6,045 nt of DNA from Oceanospirillaceae bacterium (GCA_003497765.1 DNNY01000208.1:1-6045), one strand, 5' to 3'. Positions 1 through 5,506 are shown, counted from the stretch's first letter. Program-made: numbers and translations. Notes: generated by a model from the letters alone, not told the origin.

Positions 1-1055
1 TGGGTAAATCAACCCTATTTAACGCACTGACCAAAGCGGGTATCGGTGCCGAAAATTTCCCGTTTTGCACCATCGAACCCAACACCGGAATTGTTCCCAT
101 ACCCGATGTTCGCCAAGATAAAATTGCCGCAATAGTCCAGCCGGAAAAACTTATTCCAACCAGTATGGAGTTTGTTGATATCGCAGGTCTCGTTGCCGGC
201 GCATCTAAAGGCGAGGGCCTAGGCAACCAATTTCTTGCCAATATCCGAGAAACCGATGCTATTGCCCATGTGGTTCGCTGTTTTGACGATGCCAATGTTA
301 TTCATGTTGAAGGCCAGATCAGCCCTGCTGATGATATAGCTGTCATCAACACTGAATTGGCACTAGCCGACCTTGAAAGTGCCGAAAAAGCCCTGCAAAG
401 AGCCAGCAAAGCTGCCAAAGGCAACGATAAGGACGCCAAGGCATTGGCCGTTGTATTAGAAAAAATTATTCCTCATCTCAACGAAGCGCAACCGCTGCGC
501 ACACTCAATCTTAGCGATGATGAACTGACAGTGCTAAAACAATTAAACCCGCTTACCATCAAGCCGACCATGTATATTGCCAATGTGGATGAAGAGGGCT
601 TTGACAATAATCCCTACCTTGATGCGGTCAAAGCCATCGCCGAGGAAGAAGGCGCCGTGGTAGTGCCCATATGCAATAAATTAGAAGCAGAAATCAGCGA
701 ACTAGAAGATGACGAACGAATCGAGTTTTTAGAAGATATGGGTATGGATGAACCCGGTCTTAATCGGGTTATTCGTGCTGGCTATTCACTACTAGGATTA
801 CAGACCTATTTTACCGCAGGTCCTAGTGAAGTCCGTGCTTGGACAATTCCTGTGGGTGCCACTGCCCCCAAAGCCGCGGGTAAAATTCATACAGACTTTG
901 AAAAAGGCTTTATTCGGGCTGAAGTAGTCGCCTATGACGACTATATTGCTGGTAATGGTGAGCAAGGTGCCAAAGAAGCTGGGAAATGGCGCTTGGAGGG
1001 CAAAGAGTACACAGTTAAGGATGGTGATGTGATCCATTTTCGCTTTAATGTATAG
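1..1055 (+). CDS. ychF: YchF/OLA1-type ribosome-associated ATPase (5' end cut off by the window)
   Basis: This is a P-loop NTPase of the Obg family that binds ribosomes and prefers ATP to GTP; in E. coli it is tied to oxidative stress responses and translation. Reading starts in frame at base 3 and gives 350 residues to the TAG stop. The window opens inside Walker A (GKST), so by comparison with the 363-residue E. coli protein as I remember it only about 13 residues are missing. The G3 motif DIAGL follows 56 residues later. An NVDE motif sits at visible residues 194-197, in place of the NKxD of true GTPases; this NxxE form is the hallmark of ATP preference in YchF. A helical insert precedes it, and the C-terminal part ([12 protein letters not shown] to the end, FRFNV) is the TGS domain. 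An in-frame ATG at 165 is internal and not the start. The upstream gene is not visible; in many gammaproteobacteria it is pth, but that cannot be tested here. Confidence 0.97.
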   Translation, partial: GKSTLFNALTKAGIGAENFPFCTIEPNTGIVPIPDVRQDKIAAIVQPEKLIPTSMEFVDIAGLVAGASKGEGLGNQFLANIRETDAIAHVVRCFDDANVIHVEGQISPADDIAVINTELALADLESAEKALQRASKAAKGNDKDAKALAVVLEKIIPHLNEAQPLRTLNLSDDELTVLKQLNPLTIKPTMYIANVDEEGFDNNPYLDAVKAIAEEEGAVVVPICNKLEAEISELEDDERIEFLEDMGMDEPGLNRVIRAGYSLLGLQTYFTAGPSEVRAWTIPVGATAPKAAGKIHTDFEKGFIRAEVVAYDDYIAGNGEQGAKEAGKWRLEGKEYTVKDGDVIHFRFNV

Positions 1056-1087
1056 ACGTCTTTAGAGCATTTTTTATGCTGATATTG

Positions 1088-1132
1088 GGTGCTTACTTAA
1101 GACCATTATCAGACCCTTAGTAAGGGCAAAAA
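1088..1132. repeat. Imperfect inverted repeat downstream of ychF
   Basis: The arm TGCTTACTTAAG pairs imperfectly with CTTAGTAAGGGCA across about 20 bases, and CCCTT-AGT-AAGGG within the right arm can fold alone. It is followed by A-rich rather than T-rich sequence on the plus strand, so it is not a canonical intrinsic terminator for ychF. It may mark the ychF mRNA 3' end, but this is weak. Confidence 0.25.
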
Positions 1133-1169
1133 AAACAGTTAAATCAATAGGGTTTTCTGAGAAAGCCTG

Positions 1170-1198
1170 TTGACAGAAACACCAAAACAAGGAATAAT
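1170..1198 (+). promoter_or_regulatory. sigma70 promoter for the tRNA-Met/tRNA-Gln unit
   Basis: A perfect -35 box TTGACA at 1170-1175 is separated by exactly 17 bases from AATAAT at 1193-1198, which matches the -10 consensus at five of six positions. The sequence just after it, CGCGTCCTCG, is GC-rich, as is typical of discriminators of stable-RNA promoters under stringent control. Transcription would begin around 1205, some 40 bases before the first tRNA. The strength and position make this the most convincing promoter in the window. Confidence 0.8.
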
Positions 1199-1205
1199 TC
1201 GCGTC

Positions 1206-1243
1206 CTCGGTAACACGCACGTAGTGCCGAGATCTCTTAGAGA
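1206..1243 (+). other. tRNA operon 5' leader with hairpins
   Basis: CTCGG at 1206-1210 can pair with CCGAG at 1227-1231, with an inner CAC/GTG helix. TCTC-TTA-GAGA at 1233-1243 forms a second small hairpin just before the tRNA. Such leaders are removed from the primary transcript by RNase P and other RNases. The fold is read by eye only. Confidence 0.4.
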
Positions 1244-1246
1244 AAT

Positions 1247-1323
1247 GGCTATGTAGCTCAGTTGGTTAGAGCACATCACTCATAATGATGGGGTCACTAG
1301 TTCGAATCTAGTCATAGCCACCA
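1247..1323 (+). tRNA. tRNA-Met (anticodon CAT), elongator type
   Basis: This is a complete 77-nt cloverleaf. The acceptor arm GGCTATG (1247-1253) pairs with CATAGCC (1313-1319), followed by discriminator A and encoded CCA at 1321-1323. The D arm is GCTC/GAGC. The anticodon stem CATCA/TGATG encloses CTCATAA with anticodon CAT at 1281-1283. The T loop is TTCGAAT. A paired first base and close resemblance to E. coli metT/U indicate the elongator, not the initiator. The CAT anticodon could also belong to a lysidine-modified tRNA-Ile, but overall similarity favours Met. It is transcribed with the tRNA-Gln gene 25 bases downstream. Confidence 0.95.
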
Positions 1324-1348
1324 TTCTCTCGCGTCCCCTGGACATTGC

Positions 1349-1423
1349 TGGGATATCGCCAAGCGGTAAGGCAACGGGTTTTGATCCCGTCATGCGCAGG
1401 TTCGAATCCTGCTATCCCAGCCA
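1349..1423 (+). tRNA. tRNA-Gln (anticodon TTG)
   Basis: This is a complete 75-nt cloverleaf. The acceptor arm TGGGATA (1349-1355) pairs with TATCCCA (1413-1419), followed by G and encoded CCA (1421-1423). The anticodon stem ACGGG/CCCGT holds loop TTTTGAT with anticodon TTG at 1381-1383. The U1-A72 start and the TCGCCAAGCGGTAAGGC D-arm region match gammaproteobacterial tRNA-Gln. It lies 25 bases after tRNA-Met with no promoter between, so the two form one transcript. Confidence 0.95.
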
Positions 1424-1459
1424 TTTATATCCACATATTCGAAATATCATTTAGCTTAG

Positions 1460-1501
1460 TCGGTTTTCACCATGGGATGAAATTTGGCCGAGATCTTTTT
1501 T
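1460..1501 (+). terminator. Probable intrinsic terminator of the tRNA transcript
   Basis: TCGG and TTTCA at 1460-1469 can pair with TGAAA (1478-1482) and CCGA (1488-1491) around a short loop, with a bulge of five bases on the 3' side. Six T residues follow at 1496-1501. The stem is imperfect but the T tract and its place 37 bases after tRNA-Gln support it. It sits nearly back to back with the minus-strand terminator at 1511-1537. Confidence 0.45.
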
Positions 1502-1510
1502 GCTGGGCAT

Positions 1511-1537
1511 AAAAAAGGGGTGCCCTATGGACACCCC
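1511..1537 (-). terminator. Strong intrinsic terminator, minus strand
   Basis: Read on the minus strand, GGGGTG (from 1537 leftwards) pairs perfectly with CACCCC ending at 1517. Two further G-C pairs lie inside, past one bulged base. Six T residues follow at 1516-1511. This is a textbook rho-independent terminator. It lies 185 bases beyond the stop of the DUF1820 gene, so it ends either that mRNA, with a long 3' UTR, or a separate small RNA. Confidence 0.8.
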
Positions 1538-1593
1538 AAACTATATGCAAGCTTAAATCTGAGAAAACACCTGCATCGGCAGGCAAAACTCAT
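1525..1593 (-). CDS. Possible 22-residue cysteine-rich leader/small protein (speculative)
   Basis: A minus-strand ATG at 1593 opens 22 codons ending in TAG at 1525-1527, inside the terminator hairpin loop. The peptide would begin MSFACRCRCF, have four cysteines and several arginines, and end LGCP. A GGAG lies about 10 bases before the ATG, a little far for a good Shine-Dalgarno site. No family is recognised. Random frames of this length are common, so this is listed only because its stop falls in the terminator and a GGAG precedes it. Confidence 0.12.
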   Translation of the reverse strand: MSFACRCRCFLRFKLAYSLGCP

Positions 1594-1695
1594 CTCTAAT
1601 CAACTCCAGCTAATATCAGCAAAAAACCGAAGTCAGGTTAAGTATAGAAGACAATTTTGGCTTTGCTTAAAAATTTTAAAACTCAGATTTAAAGC
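1551..1695. repeat. Widely spaced inverted repeat bounding a structured segment
   Basis: GCTTAAATCTGAG at 1551-1563 and CTCAGATTTAAAGC at 1682-1695 are reverse complements apart from one extra A. The 118 bases between them hold further hairpins. The arms could close a long-range helix in a minus-strand RNA that ends at the terminator at 1511. No flanking target duplication or transposase was found, so a mobile element is not indicated. Confidence 0.5.
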
Positions 1696-1721
1696 TATAG
1701 GAATGTCTTTAGAAGTGATCG

Positions 1722-2051
1722 TTAACTATTGCTTGGCTGGTGTTTGCCACCCGGAAAAGTAGCTAAATTAGTAGCGCCTGTTGTAACTTTGGCAACCCCT
1801 TCTTTTTCCACTTCATCAATGCGAATAATTGCCTGCATAGGGATATAAGAGCGTTTCACCTGTGCAAATTCAGCCTGCAAGCGCTCTTCACTGGGGTCAA
1901 CCAATAGCTGGCTTCGCTCGCCAAAGATATATTCTTCTACCTCAACAAAGCCATACATATCGCTCGGATAAACATAGCGGGCGAAGATTTCATATACTTC
2001 TTGGCGATTTCTGAAAATGACTTTGTAAATACGATTTTCTTGCTTGTTCAT
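1722..2051 (-). CDS. DUF1820 family protein, function unknown
   Basis: The 109-residue product is a small soluble protein without signal peptide or membrane segment. The pattern IYKVIFRNRQEVYEIFARYVYPSDMYGF..VEEYIFGE at residues 8-45, then LLVDPSEERLQAEF and the segment RSYIPMQAIIRIDEVEKEG, is what I recall of DUF1820 proteins in Pseudomonas and relatives; no biochemical role is known to me. Residues 7-85 look conserved, while the tail (GGKHQPSNS) is low in complexity and likely variable. The ATG at 2051 fits the family's usual N-terminus, though no clear Shine-Dalgarno sequence precedes it. The gene lies 87 bases after dddP on the same strand. It could be read from dddP or from its own weak extended -10 element at 2091-2099. 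Confidence 0.85.
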   Translation of the reverse strand: MNKQENRIYKVIFRNRQEVYEIFARYVYPSDMYGFVEVEEYIFGERSQLLVDPSEERLQAEFAQVKRSYIPMQAIIRIDEVEKEGVAKVTTGATNLATFPGGKHQPSNS

Positions 2052-2090
2052 AGGCTATCAAGTTGGGTTACCGAAAACTTGTCAATGTGG

Positions 2091-2111
2091 TCTATAACAC
2101 TTGATTTCAAG
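2091..2111 (-). promoter_or_regulatory. Candidate extended -10 promoter and palindrome before the DUF1820 gene
   Basis: On the minus strand TGTTATAGA (2099-2091) fits the extended -10 form TGnTATAAT moderately, with no good -35 box. That would give a leader of about 33 bases. Directly upstream is CTTGA-TT-TCAAG at 2100-2111, a perfect 12-base palindrome that could be an operator or chance. A TTGACA at about 2077-2082 on this strand is placed too close to the start codon to serve as a -35 box. Confidence 0.3.
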
Positions 2112-2138
2112 CCTCGATAGGTCGAATTAACCACAGCA

Positions 2139-3464
2139 TCATGATTCACCCATTAGTTTGGCATCAAAAGCTAGCTTGGTAAGGTTTTCATAACCATTCT
2201 CGGTGATAACCACCTGATCCTCCAGTTTAATGGCAAAATCACCACCCTCAGGAGCGACCAATGCCTCTACACACAAACACATACCCGGTTCCAAGGCATA
2301 ATCAAAGGCACCTTCAACCACCTTGTCATCATAAGCAACCAATGGCCATTCATCGCATAAACCCACGCCGTGCATCATGCATCCATACTTACCTGCTTCA
2401 AATTGCGCATCCAAACGATGTCCTCGAGCTGATAACTCGCGCAAACTGACACCTGGTTTTAACATCTCCATATTCTGCTGAATATGTTCATAAGCATGCT
2501 GCATGGCAAAAACCATATCTGGTCGCGGTTGCCCATCCCCGATCCACCAAGATCGGGAAAGATCAGCACAGATACCATAAGGGCCAATCATGTCCGTATC
2601 AAAAGATAAGATTTCGTTATTTTGCACAATACGGGGGCCAGATTCCTGAAACCAAGGGTTGGTGCGCGGCCCCGAGGCCAGCAAGCGGGTTTCTATCCAC
2701 TCTCCTCCACGTTTGATATTTTCGGCATGGAGTACCGCCCAAATTTCATTTTCACTAAGGCCTGGCTTGGCTGCTAAAGCCATGGCTTCAACACTCTGTT
2801 CACAGGCATAAATAGCACAGCGCATAGCATTAATTTCATCAATACTCTTAATGGCCCGCGCCTTTTCAGTTAACTCTTCCCCTGGAAAAATAGTAAAGCC
2901 ATTATTTTCTAAAGCCCAAATAGCATGCAACATAGGCTTATCAACGCCTATGCGCTGATTACCCTCACCATGTTGCTGGACCAACTCTGCAATTTGTTTA
3001 GCAAATTTTTCCGCTGCGTCGGCAATTTTGTCACCCCGATCAAAGTAAAAAAAGTCAGCGCCATCGCGCTGCTCATTTACCAATGGATTCATGGTCGAAA
3101 GGAACTTAGCAACAGCATAGTCATACATCACCATATAACCATCGGCACAAACCACTAAGCAACGAAACGGGTTATGGGTGTTCCATAACTGCATATTGGT
3201 GGAGTCAGATCCATAACGAATATTTAGGGGATCAAACAATAAAATGGCGCCATAATCACGGGCATTGATGTGACTAACTAGACGCTGCCAACGATATTCG
3301 CGCATTGCCGTGAGATTTGGCAAAGTAATACCAGCTGCCTCCCACTCTGCATATGCTAAAGTGGTAGGACCTATTTCCATACGGTCATTGTCATTGGCCA
3401 AAGAGTCCGCAAAGTATTGTCCTCTGGTGGGATCAATTTTCCTCTGGTCACGATAACTTGTCAT
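2139..3464 (-). CDS. dddP: DMSP lyase DddP (M24 peptidase-fold metalloenzyme)
   Basis: DddP cleaves dimethylsulfoniopropionate into dimethyl sulfide, acrylate and a proton, probably in the cytoplasm since no signal peptide is seen. The 441-residue product has the full DddP length and layout: a creatinase-type N-terminal domain (about 1-200) and an M24 'pita-bread' domain (about 205-435). It carries long stretches I recognise from Roseovarius DddP, such as the N-terminal RDQRKIDPTRG, then FDPLNIRYGSDSTNMQLWN, RGGEWIETRLLASGPRTNPW and MMHGVGLCDEWPL. The metal ligands known for Ruegeria DddP (from memory D295, D297, D307, H371, E406, E421) correspond to D289, D291, D301, H365, E400 and E415, and the catalytic D377 to D371, all with the same offset of six. 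The family-specific D in GLCDEWP separates it from ordinary Xaa-Pro dipeptidases. AGGT six bases before the ATG is a modest ribosome site. No transporter or acrylate gene lies beside it. Confidence 0.93.
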   Translation of the reverse strand: MTSYRDQRKIDPTRGQYFADSLANDNDRMEIGPTTLAYAEWEAAGITLPNLTAMREYRWQRLVSHINARDYGAILLFDPLNIRYGSDSTNMQLWNTHNPFRCLVVCADGYMVMYDYAVAKFLSTMNPLVNEQRDGADFFYFDRGDKIADAAEKFAKQIAELVQQHGEGNQRIGVDKPMLHAIWALENNGFTIFPGEELTEKARAIKSIDEINAMRCAIYACEQSVEAMALAAKPGLSENEIWAVLHAENIKRGGEWIETRLLASGPRTNPWFQESGPRIVQNNEILSFDTDMIGPYGICADLSRSWWIGDGQPRPDMVFAMQHAYEHIQQNMEMLKPGVSLRELSARGHRLDAQFEAGKYGCMMHGVGLCDEWPLVAYDDKVVEGAFDYALEPGMCLCVEALVAPEGGDFAIKLEDQVVITENGYENLTKLAFDAKLMGES

Positions 3465-3497
3465 AGCTAGACCTATTATTATATTGGTTGATCTAAA

Positions 3498-3518
3498 CTA
3501 AGTGTTGGCTGACACTAG
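3498..3518. promoter_or_regulatory. Operator-like inverted repeat in the dddP leader
   Basis: CTA-A-GTGT and ACAC-TAG form arms of seven matching bases around TGGCTG, with one bulged A. The element lies just downstream of the candidate dddP start site, a usual place for a repressor operator or a leader hairpin. A competing fold pairs TTGGC (3505-3509) with GCCAA (3522-3526). No regulator gene is next to it, so any binding protein would be encoded elsewhere. Confidence 0.3.
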
Positions 3519-3528
3519 CAGGCCAAAG

Positions 3529-3537
3529 TGTATAACA
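3529..3537 (-). promoter_or_regulatory. Candidate extended -10 promoter for dddP
   Basis: On the minus strand TGTTATACA fits the extended -10 pattern TGnTATAnn. It would start a leader of nearly 60 bases before the dddP ATG. No clear -35 hexamer lies upstream, which suggests dependence on an activator or a weak promoter. An alternative perfect TATAAT at 3478-3483 is only 13 bases from the ATG and would leave no room for the ribosome site. Confidence 0.35.
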
Positions 3538-3563
3538 AAGGCAACGCCTTTATTGTTTTATTT
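3537..3563. repeat. AAAGGC-AAC-GCCTTT hairpin upstream of dddP
   Basis: Perfect arms AAAGGC (3537-3542) and GCCTTT (3546-3551) enclose AAC and are followed on the plus strand by T-rich ATTGTTTTATTT. This resembles a weak plus-strand terminator, but no plus-strand gene precedes it for over 2 kb. Its place just upstream of the candidate dddP -10 box fits a regulator site equally well. Confidence 0.35.
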
Positions 3564-3764
3564 AGGTCATTAACATTTTACAAGCGACATGATGGCACAA
3601 TAATTTTTTACACCTTAAGTCAAATGTTACTTTTTAGGTATGGTTTTAAACAATTTGTCAGTCAACTTCTCAAAGAGGAATAAACTGAAACTATTAGTCA
3701 TTTTAGATAGTCGATAAAGAGAAAACGAGGACTTAATTGCAGAGAGCAAGCATTTGGGGTAGTT

Positions 3765-3800
3765 TGATATAGTAATACTAAGAATATTCTTATTAGGAGA
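3765..3800 (+). promoter_or_regulatory. Extended -10 promoter, 14-base palindrome and Shine-Dalgarno site of the NTF2-like gene
   Basis: TGATATAGT at 3765-3773 is a good extended -10 element (TATAGT, five of six matches, with TG one base before), so a -35 box is dispensable. The expected start lies near 3780. TAAGAATATTCTTA at 3779-3792 is a perfect 14-base palindrome on the start site. AGGAGA at 3795-3800 follows, six bases before the ATG, and is a strong ribosome site. A protein bound at the palindrome could block transcription, or the hairpin could affect translation. Confidence 0.5.
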
Positions 3801-3806
3801 ATCATC

Positions 3807-4133
3807 ATGCTCTATGAAGCGCTACAAACAGCTATGGATAATAAAGATATTGATGCTTATGCAGAGTTACTACACGAAGACTTTATTTTTGTGCGGCATC
3901 AATCTGGCACTGAAGTAAATAAAGAGGACTGGATGAGTACCGCTAGGATTATGATGGCTAGTCAAGACCTTACCTTTGAACGCTCGCGTTGCCTTTATGA
4001 GAATGATGAAATTTTAATTATGCACGACTTTATGACCTTTCCAGATGGCACAAAAGAAGCTGTAATGGCGGTTAATATGCTTAAAGATGGCAAAATTATT
4101 CGCATTGAGACTGGCGCAACCCCACTCTCATAA
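3807..4133 (+). CDS. Small NTF2-like/SnoaL-type fold protein, substrate unknown
   Basis: The 108-residue product has the pattern of the NTF2-like alpha+beta fold. An N-terminal helix pair (LYEALQTAMDNKDIDAYAELLHEDFIF) is followed by a short helix after EVNKEDW, then strands at about 55-108 that include ENDEILIMHDFMTFPDGTKEAVMAVNMLKDGKIIRIETGATPL. HEDFIF followed by a strand, and the closing KDGKIIRIE, are typical of DUF4440/SnoaL-like proteins. These form a pocket used by diverse isomerases, cyclases and binding proteins. No signal peptide is present, so it is cytoplasmic. I cannot assign a reaction. It is a single-gene unit with its own promoter and terminator. It is divergent from dddP, and a link to DMSP or acrylate metabolism is possible but rests only on position. 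Confidence 0.8.
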   Translation: MLYEALQTAMDNKDIDAYAELLHEDFIFVRHQSGTEVNKEDWMSTARIMMASQDLTFERSRCLYENDEILIMHDFMTFPDGTKEAVMAVNMLKDGKIIRIETGATPLS

Positions 4134-4173
4134 GTAAAACATAGATAGTTACACACACTATTCGACAAGAACG

Positions 4174-4204
4174 AGTAAGGTACCGAGCGGGTGCCTTACT
4201 TTTT
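4174..4204 (+). terminator. Intrinsic terminator of the NTF2-like gene
   Basis: AGTAAGGTACC (4174-4184) pairs with GGTGCCTTACT (4190-4200) through eleven pairs, one of them G-U, around a five-base loop GAGCG, and five T residues follow at 4200-4204. It lies 40 bases after the stop codon. Read on the minus strand the same hairpin follows the copD stop by 13 bases, but its tail is poor in T, so termination of the copper operon here is less certain. Confidence 0.85.
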
Positions 4205-4217
4205 ACAACACAAAAAA

Positions 4218-5096
4218 CTATCCGCCCATCATTGCCATTGGTAAGTTTAGCGATGTCGTCAGTAAACTAGTGAGAAATAAAATGATGACAACGGCAAAGA
4301 GTTCCCATTGAATGGAGGTATAAAGTTTTTTAGCTCCCTTTAGCATATCGTGTCGCAATAAGGGCACCAGCTTAAATTTATTAATAGCACCCAATAGTAA
4401 TAATACTGACACTGTGCCTATCTTAGCTAAAAGCATATTACCATAGGTGGTAGTAACCAAAGCTGACAAGCTACCTAAGAGCAAATAGGCATAGGTGGCA
4501 CCTGACAATACCAGTGCACCAATATAAATAAACGCATATATGCCAAATCGATGAGCTATCTCGACCAGAACAGTTTTATTTGGCTCCAAACACAATTTAC
4601 GCAATGGCAACAGTGCGCCTAGCCAATAAGCTAGCCCTACTAAGTGCACCCCTAATAAGAGCTGCGTTATAAACCCAATTCGGGTTACGTGGCCAGTGAT
4701 ACTCAAGGAGAAGAGTAATAATAAACTGCCCATTACAGGCAATAATCTGTACCAATGATGCGTTGCAGCACCACCAACAAAAAACAAAATAAAGCCCGCA
4801 AGGGATAATAAAGCTGCCATCCCTGCTGAAGCTTCAAAAGCTAACTGCAACATGACTGGATCAAAGATGCCAGTAATCGTGCCACTCATATTGCCAGCCA
4901 CAGATAACCACAAACAAACCGAAATGATGACACCAAAAATACTGCTATTAGCAATCAGCTGTCGGCAGTAGGCATGACCTGTGGAAGAAAGATGACCCCC
5001 AAAGTGCCATATAAATAATTGAGTTCCGAGGGCACCAAAGGTGGCAACATAGAGCGCCATCCTTAATAGCGGAACAATAATTACCCAGATATCCAT
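4218..5096 (-). CDS. copD: CopD family inner-membrane copper protein
   Basis: This 292-residue protein is almost wholly hydrophobic, with about eight predicted membrane segments (near residues 8-28, 52-70, 92-110, 117-134, 142-166, 185-208, 221-239 and 264-284). CopD proteins are thought to move copper across the inner membrane, receiving it from periplasmic CopC. Family features visible are GHVTRI (H136), HLVGLAYWLGALLPL (H151), YGNMLLAKIG near 218-227, the GAINKFKLVP loop and the closing SIQWEL before the last helix. H136 and H151 are candidate metal ligands. The C-terminus MAMMGG is rich in methionine, which may bind copper; this is inference. The ATG lies five bases after the copC stop, and GGTGG at the end of copC is a distant ribosome site, so translation is probably coupled. 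Length is normal for the short bacterial CopD form. Confidence 0.9.
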   Translation of the reverse strand: MDIWVIIVPLLRMALYVATFGALGTQLFIWHFGGHLSSTGHAYCRQLIANSSIFGVIISVCLWLSVAGNMSGTITGIFDPVMLQLAFEASAGMAALLSLAGFILFFVGGAATHHWYRLLPVMGSLLLLFSLSITGHVTRIGFITQLLLGVHLVGLAYWLGALLPLRKLCLEPNKTVLVEIAHRFGIYAFIYIGALVLSGATYAYLLLGSLSALVTTTYGNMLLAKIGTVSVLLLLGAINKFKLVPLLRHDMLKGAKKLYTSIQWELFAVVIILFLTSLLTTSLNLPMAMMGG

Positions 5097-5101
5097 ATTG
5101 C

Positions 5102-5494
5102 CTAGCCACCAATAATCTGAAATGCTGACTCGCCTTTAATCAGATGACCATCTTGGCTTATAGCGCGCCAATAAATCTTGTAAGCACCTGCCTCAAGTAG
5201 TGGTAATATAACATTGTGGGTTGCCGATTCTTGCATCAGAGCATCAGATTCCAAGGTAACCTCGTTGCCATTATCGTTACCAAACAAGCTACTAAACAAC
5301 GAATCTTTTACCTCATCATTGACTTTAAATAACTCCAGCTTGATCAATTTTGCTGGGGACTTAAAGGTCATTTCTATAACTGTAGGCGCTGTTTCTAATA
5401 CCGCATCTGCCGCTGGCGATATAGAAGATAATGGCGAATGGGCAAAGGCTGTGATAGGTATTAAGAGTAAAATCATTAAATATCTTTTAAACAT
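5102..5494 (-). CDS. copC: CopC/YobA-type periplasmic copper-binding protein
   Basis: The 130-residue precursor has a classic signal peptide (MFKRYLMILLLIPITAFA) with probable cleavage A18|H19, leaving histidine as the first residue of the mature protein. In CopC proteins this N-terminal His, together with the D and H of a late DGH motif, binds Cu(II) tightly. Here these are H19, D115 and H117, so the Cu(II) site is complete. The rest fits the family's beta-sandwich: HSPLSSISPAADAVLETAP at the start, IEMTFKSPAKL, and YWRAISQDGHLIKGESAFQI at the end. No methionine-rich Cu(I) loop is visible, so it looks like the Cu(II)-only class. A 16-residue insert around SLFSSLFGNDNGNE is longer than in compact CopCs. 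AAAAGGG overlapping the stop of the preceding cytochrome gene gives its ribosome site. Confidence 0.93.
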   Translation of the reverse strand: MFKRYLMILLLIPITAFAHSPLSSISPAADAVLETAPTVIEMTFKSPAKLIKLELFKVNDEVKDSLFSSLFGNDNGNEVTLESDALMQESATHNVILPLLEAGAYKIYWRAISQDGHLIKGESAFQIIGG

Positions 5495-5506
5495 ATGGGG
5501 ACCCTT

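Larger units (their letters stand above)
1424..1721. other. Non-coding stretch between the tRNAs and the DUF1820 gene
   Basis: No convincing protein gene is visible in these 298 bases. They hold the plus-strand terminator at 1460-1501 and the minus-strand terminator at 1511-1537. A CCTGC-ATCG-GCAGG hairpin lies at 1570-1583, and AACC/GGTT with an adjoining run of six A residues at about 1621-1640. A widely spaced inverted repeat is GCTTAAATCTGAG (1551-1563) against CTCAGATTTAAAGC (1682-1695). An AT-rich palindrome lies near 1669-1681. A plus-strand open frame of 92 codons spans part of it, but its start lies inside the terminator, it has no ribosome site and it resembles nothing I know. Confidence 0.6.
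3465..3806. other. Divergent intergenic region between dddP and the NTF2-like gene
   Basis: These 342 AT-rich bases separate two divergently read genes and must hold their promoters. Seen here are a candidate dddP promoter at 3529-3537 and inverted repeats at 3498-3518 and 3537-3551. A weak plus-strand pair TTGTCA (3655-3660) and AATAAA (3679-3684), spaced 18, and an extended -10 promoter with a palindrome next to the NTF2-like gene are also present. No coding frame of note was found on either strand. Confidence 0.6.

Noticed and set aside
798..1037. Minus-strand open frame of 79 codons
   Set aside because: It is antisense to the conserved TGS domain of ychF and lacks start signals.
1551..1695. 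Inverted repeat as ends of a miniature transposable element
   Set aside because: No flanking target duplication was seen, the arms are internal to other hairpins, and only one copy is in the window. A genome-wide copy search would be needed to revive the idea.
1484..1762. Plus-strand open frame of 92 codons in the non-coding block
   Set aside because: It starts inside the tRNA terminator, runs across a strong opposite-strand terminator and into the DUF1820 gene, and its product resembles no family.
2077..2082. TTGACA on the minus strand before the DUF1820 gene
   Set aside because: A -10 box at proper spacing would fall against the ATG and the hexamers there (TTGATA, TGATAG) match poorly.
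2139..3464. Ordinary Xaa-Pro dipeptidase or creatinase
   Set aside because: Same fold, but the DddP-specific segments and the GLCDEWP catalytic Asp are present, and full length matches DddP.
3478..3483. Perfect TATAAT on the minus strand just before dddP
   Set aside because: Only 13 bases from the start codon; transcription would begin on top of the ribosome site. The region is AT-rich, so a chance match is likely.
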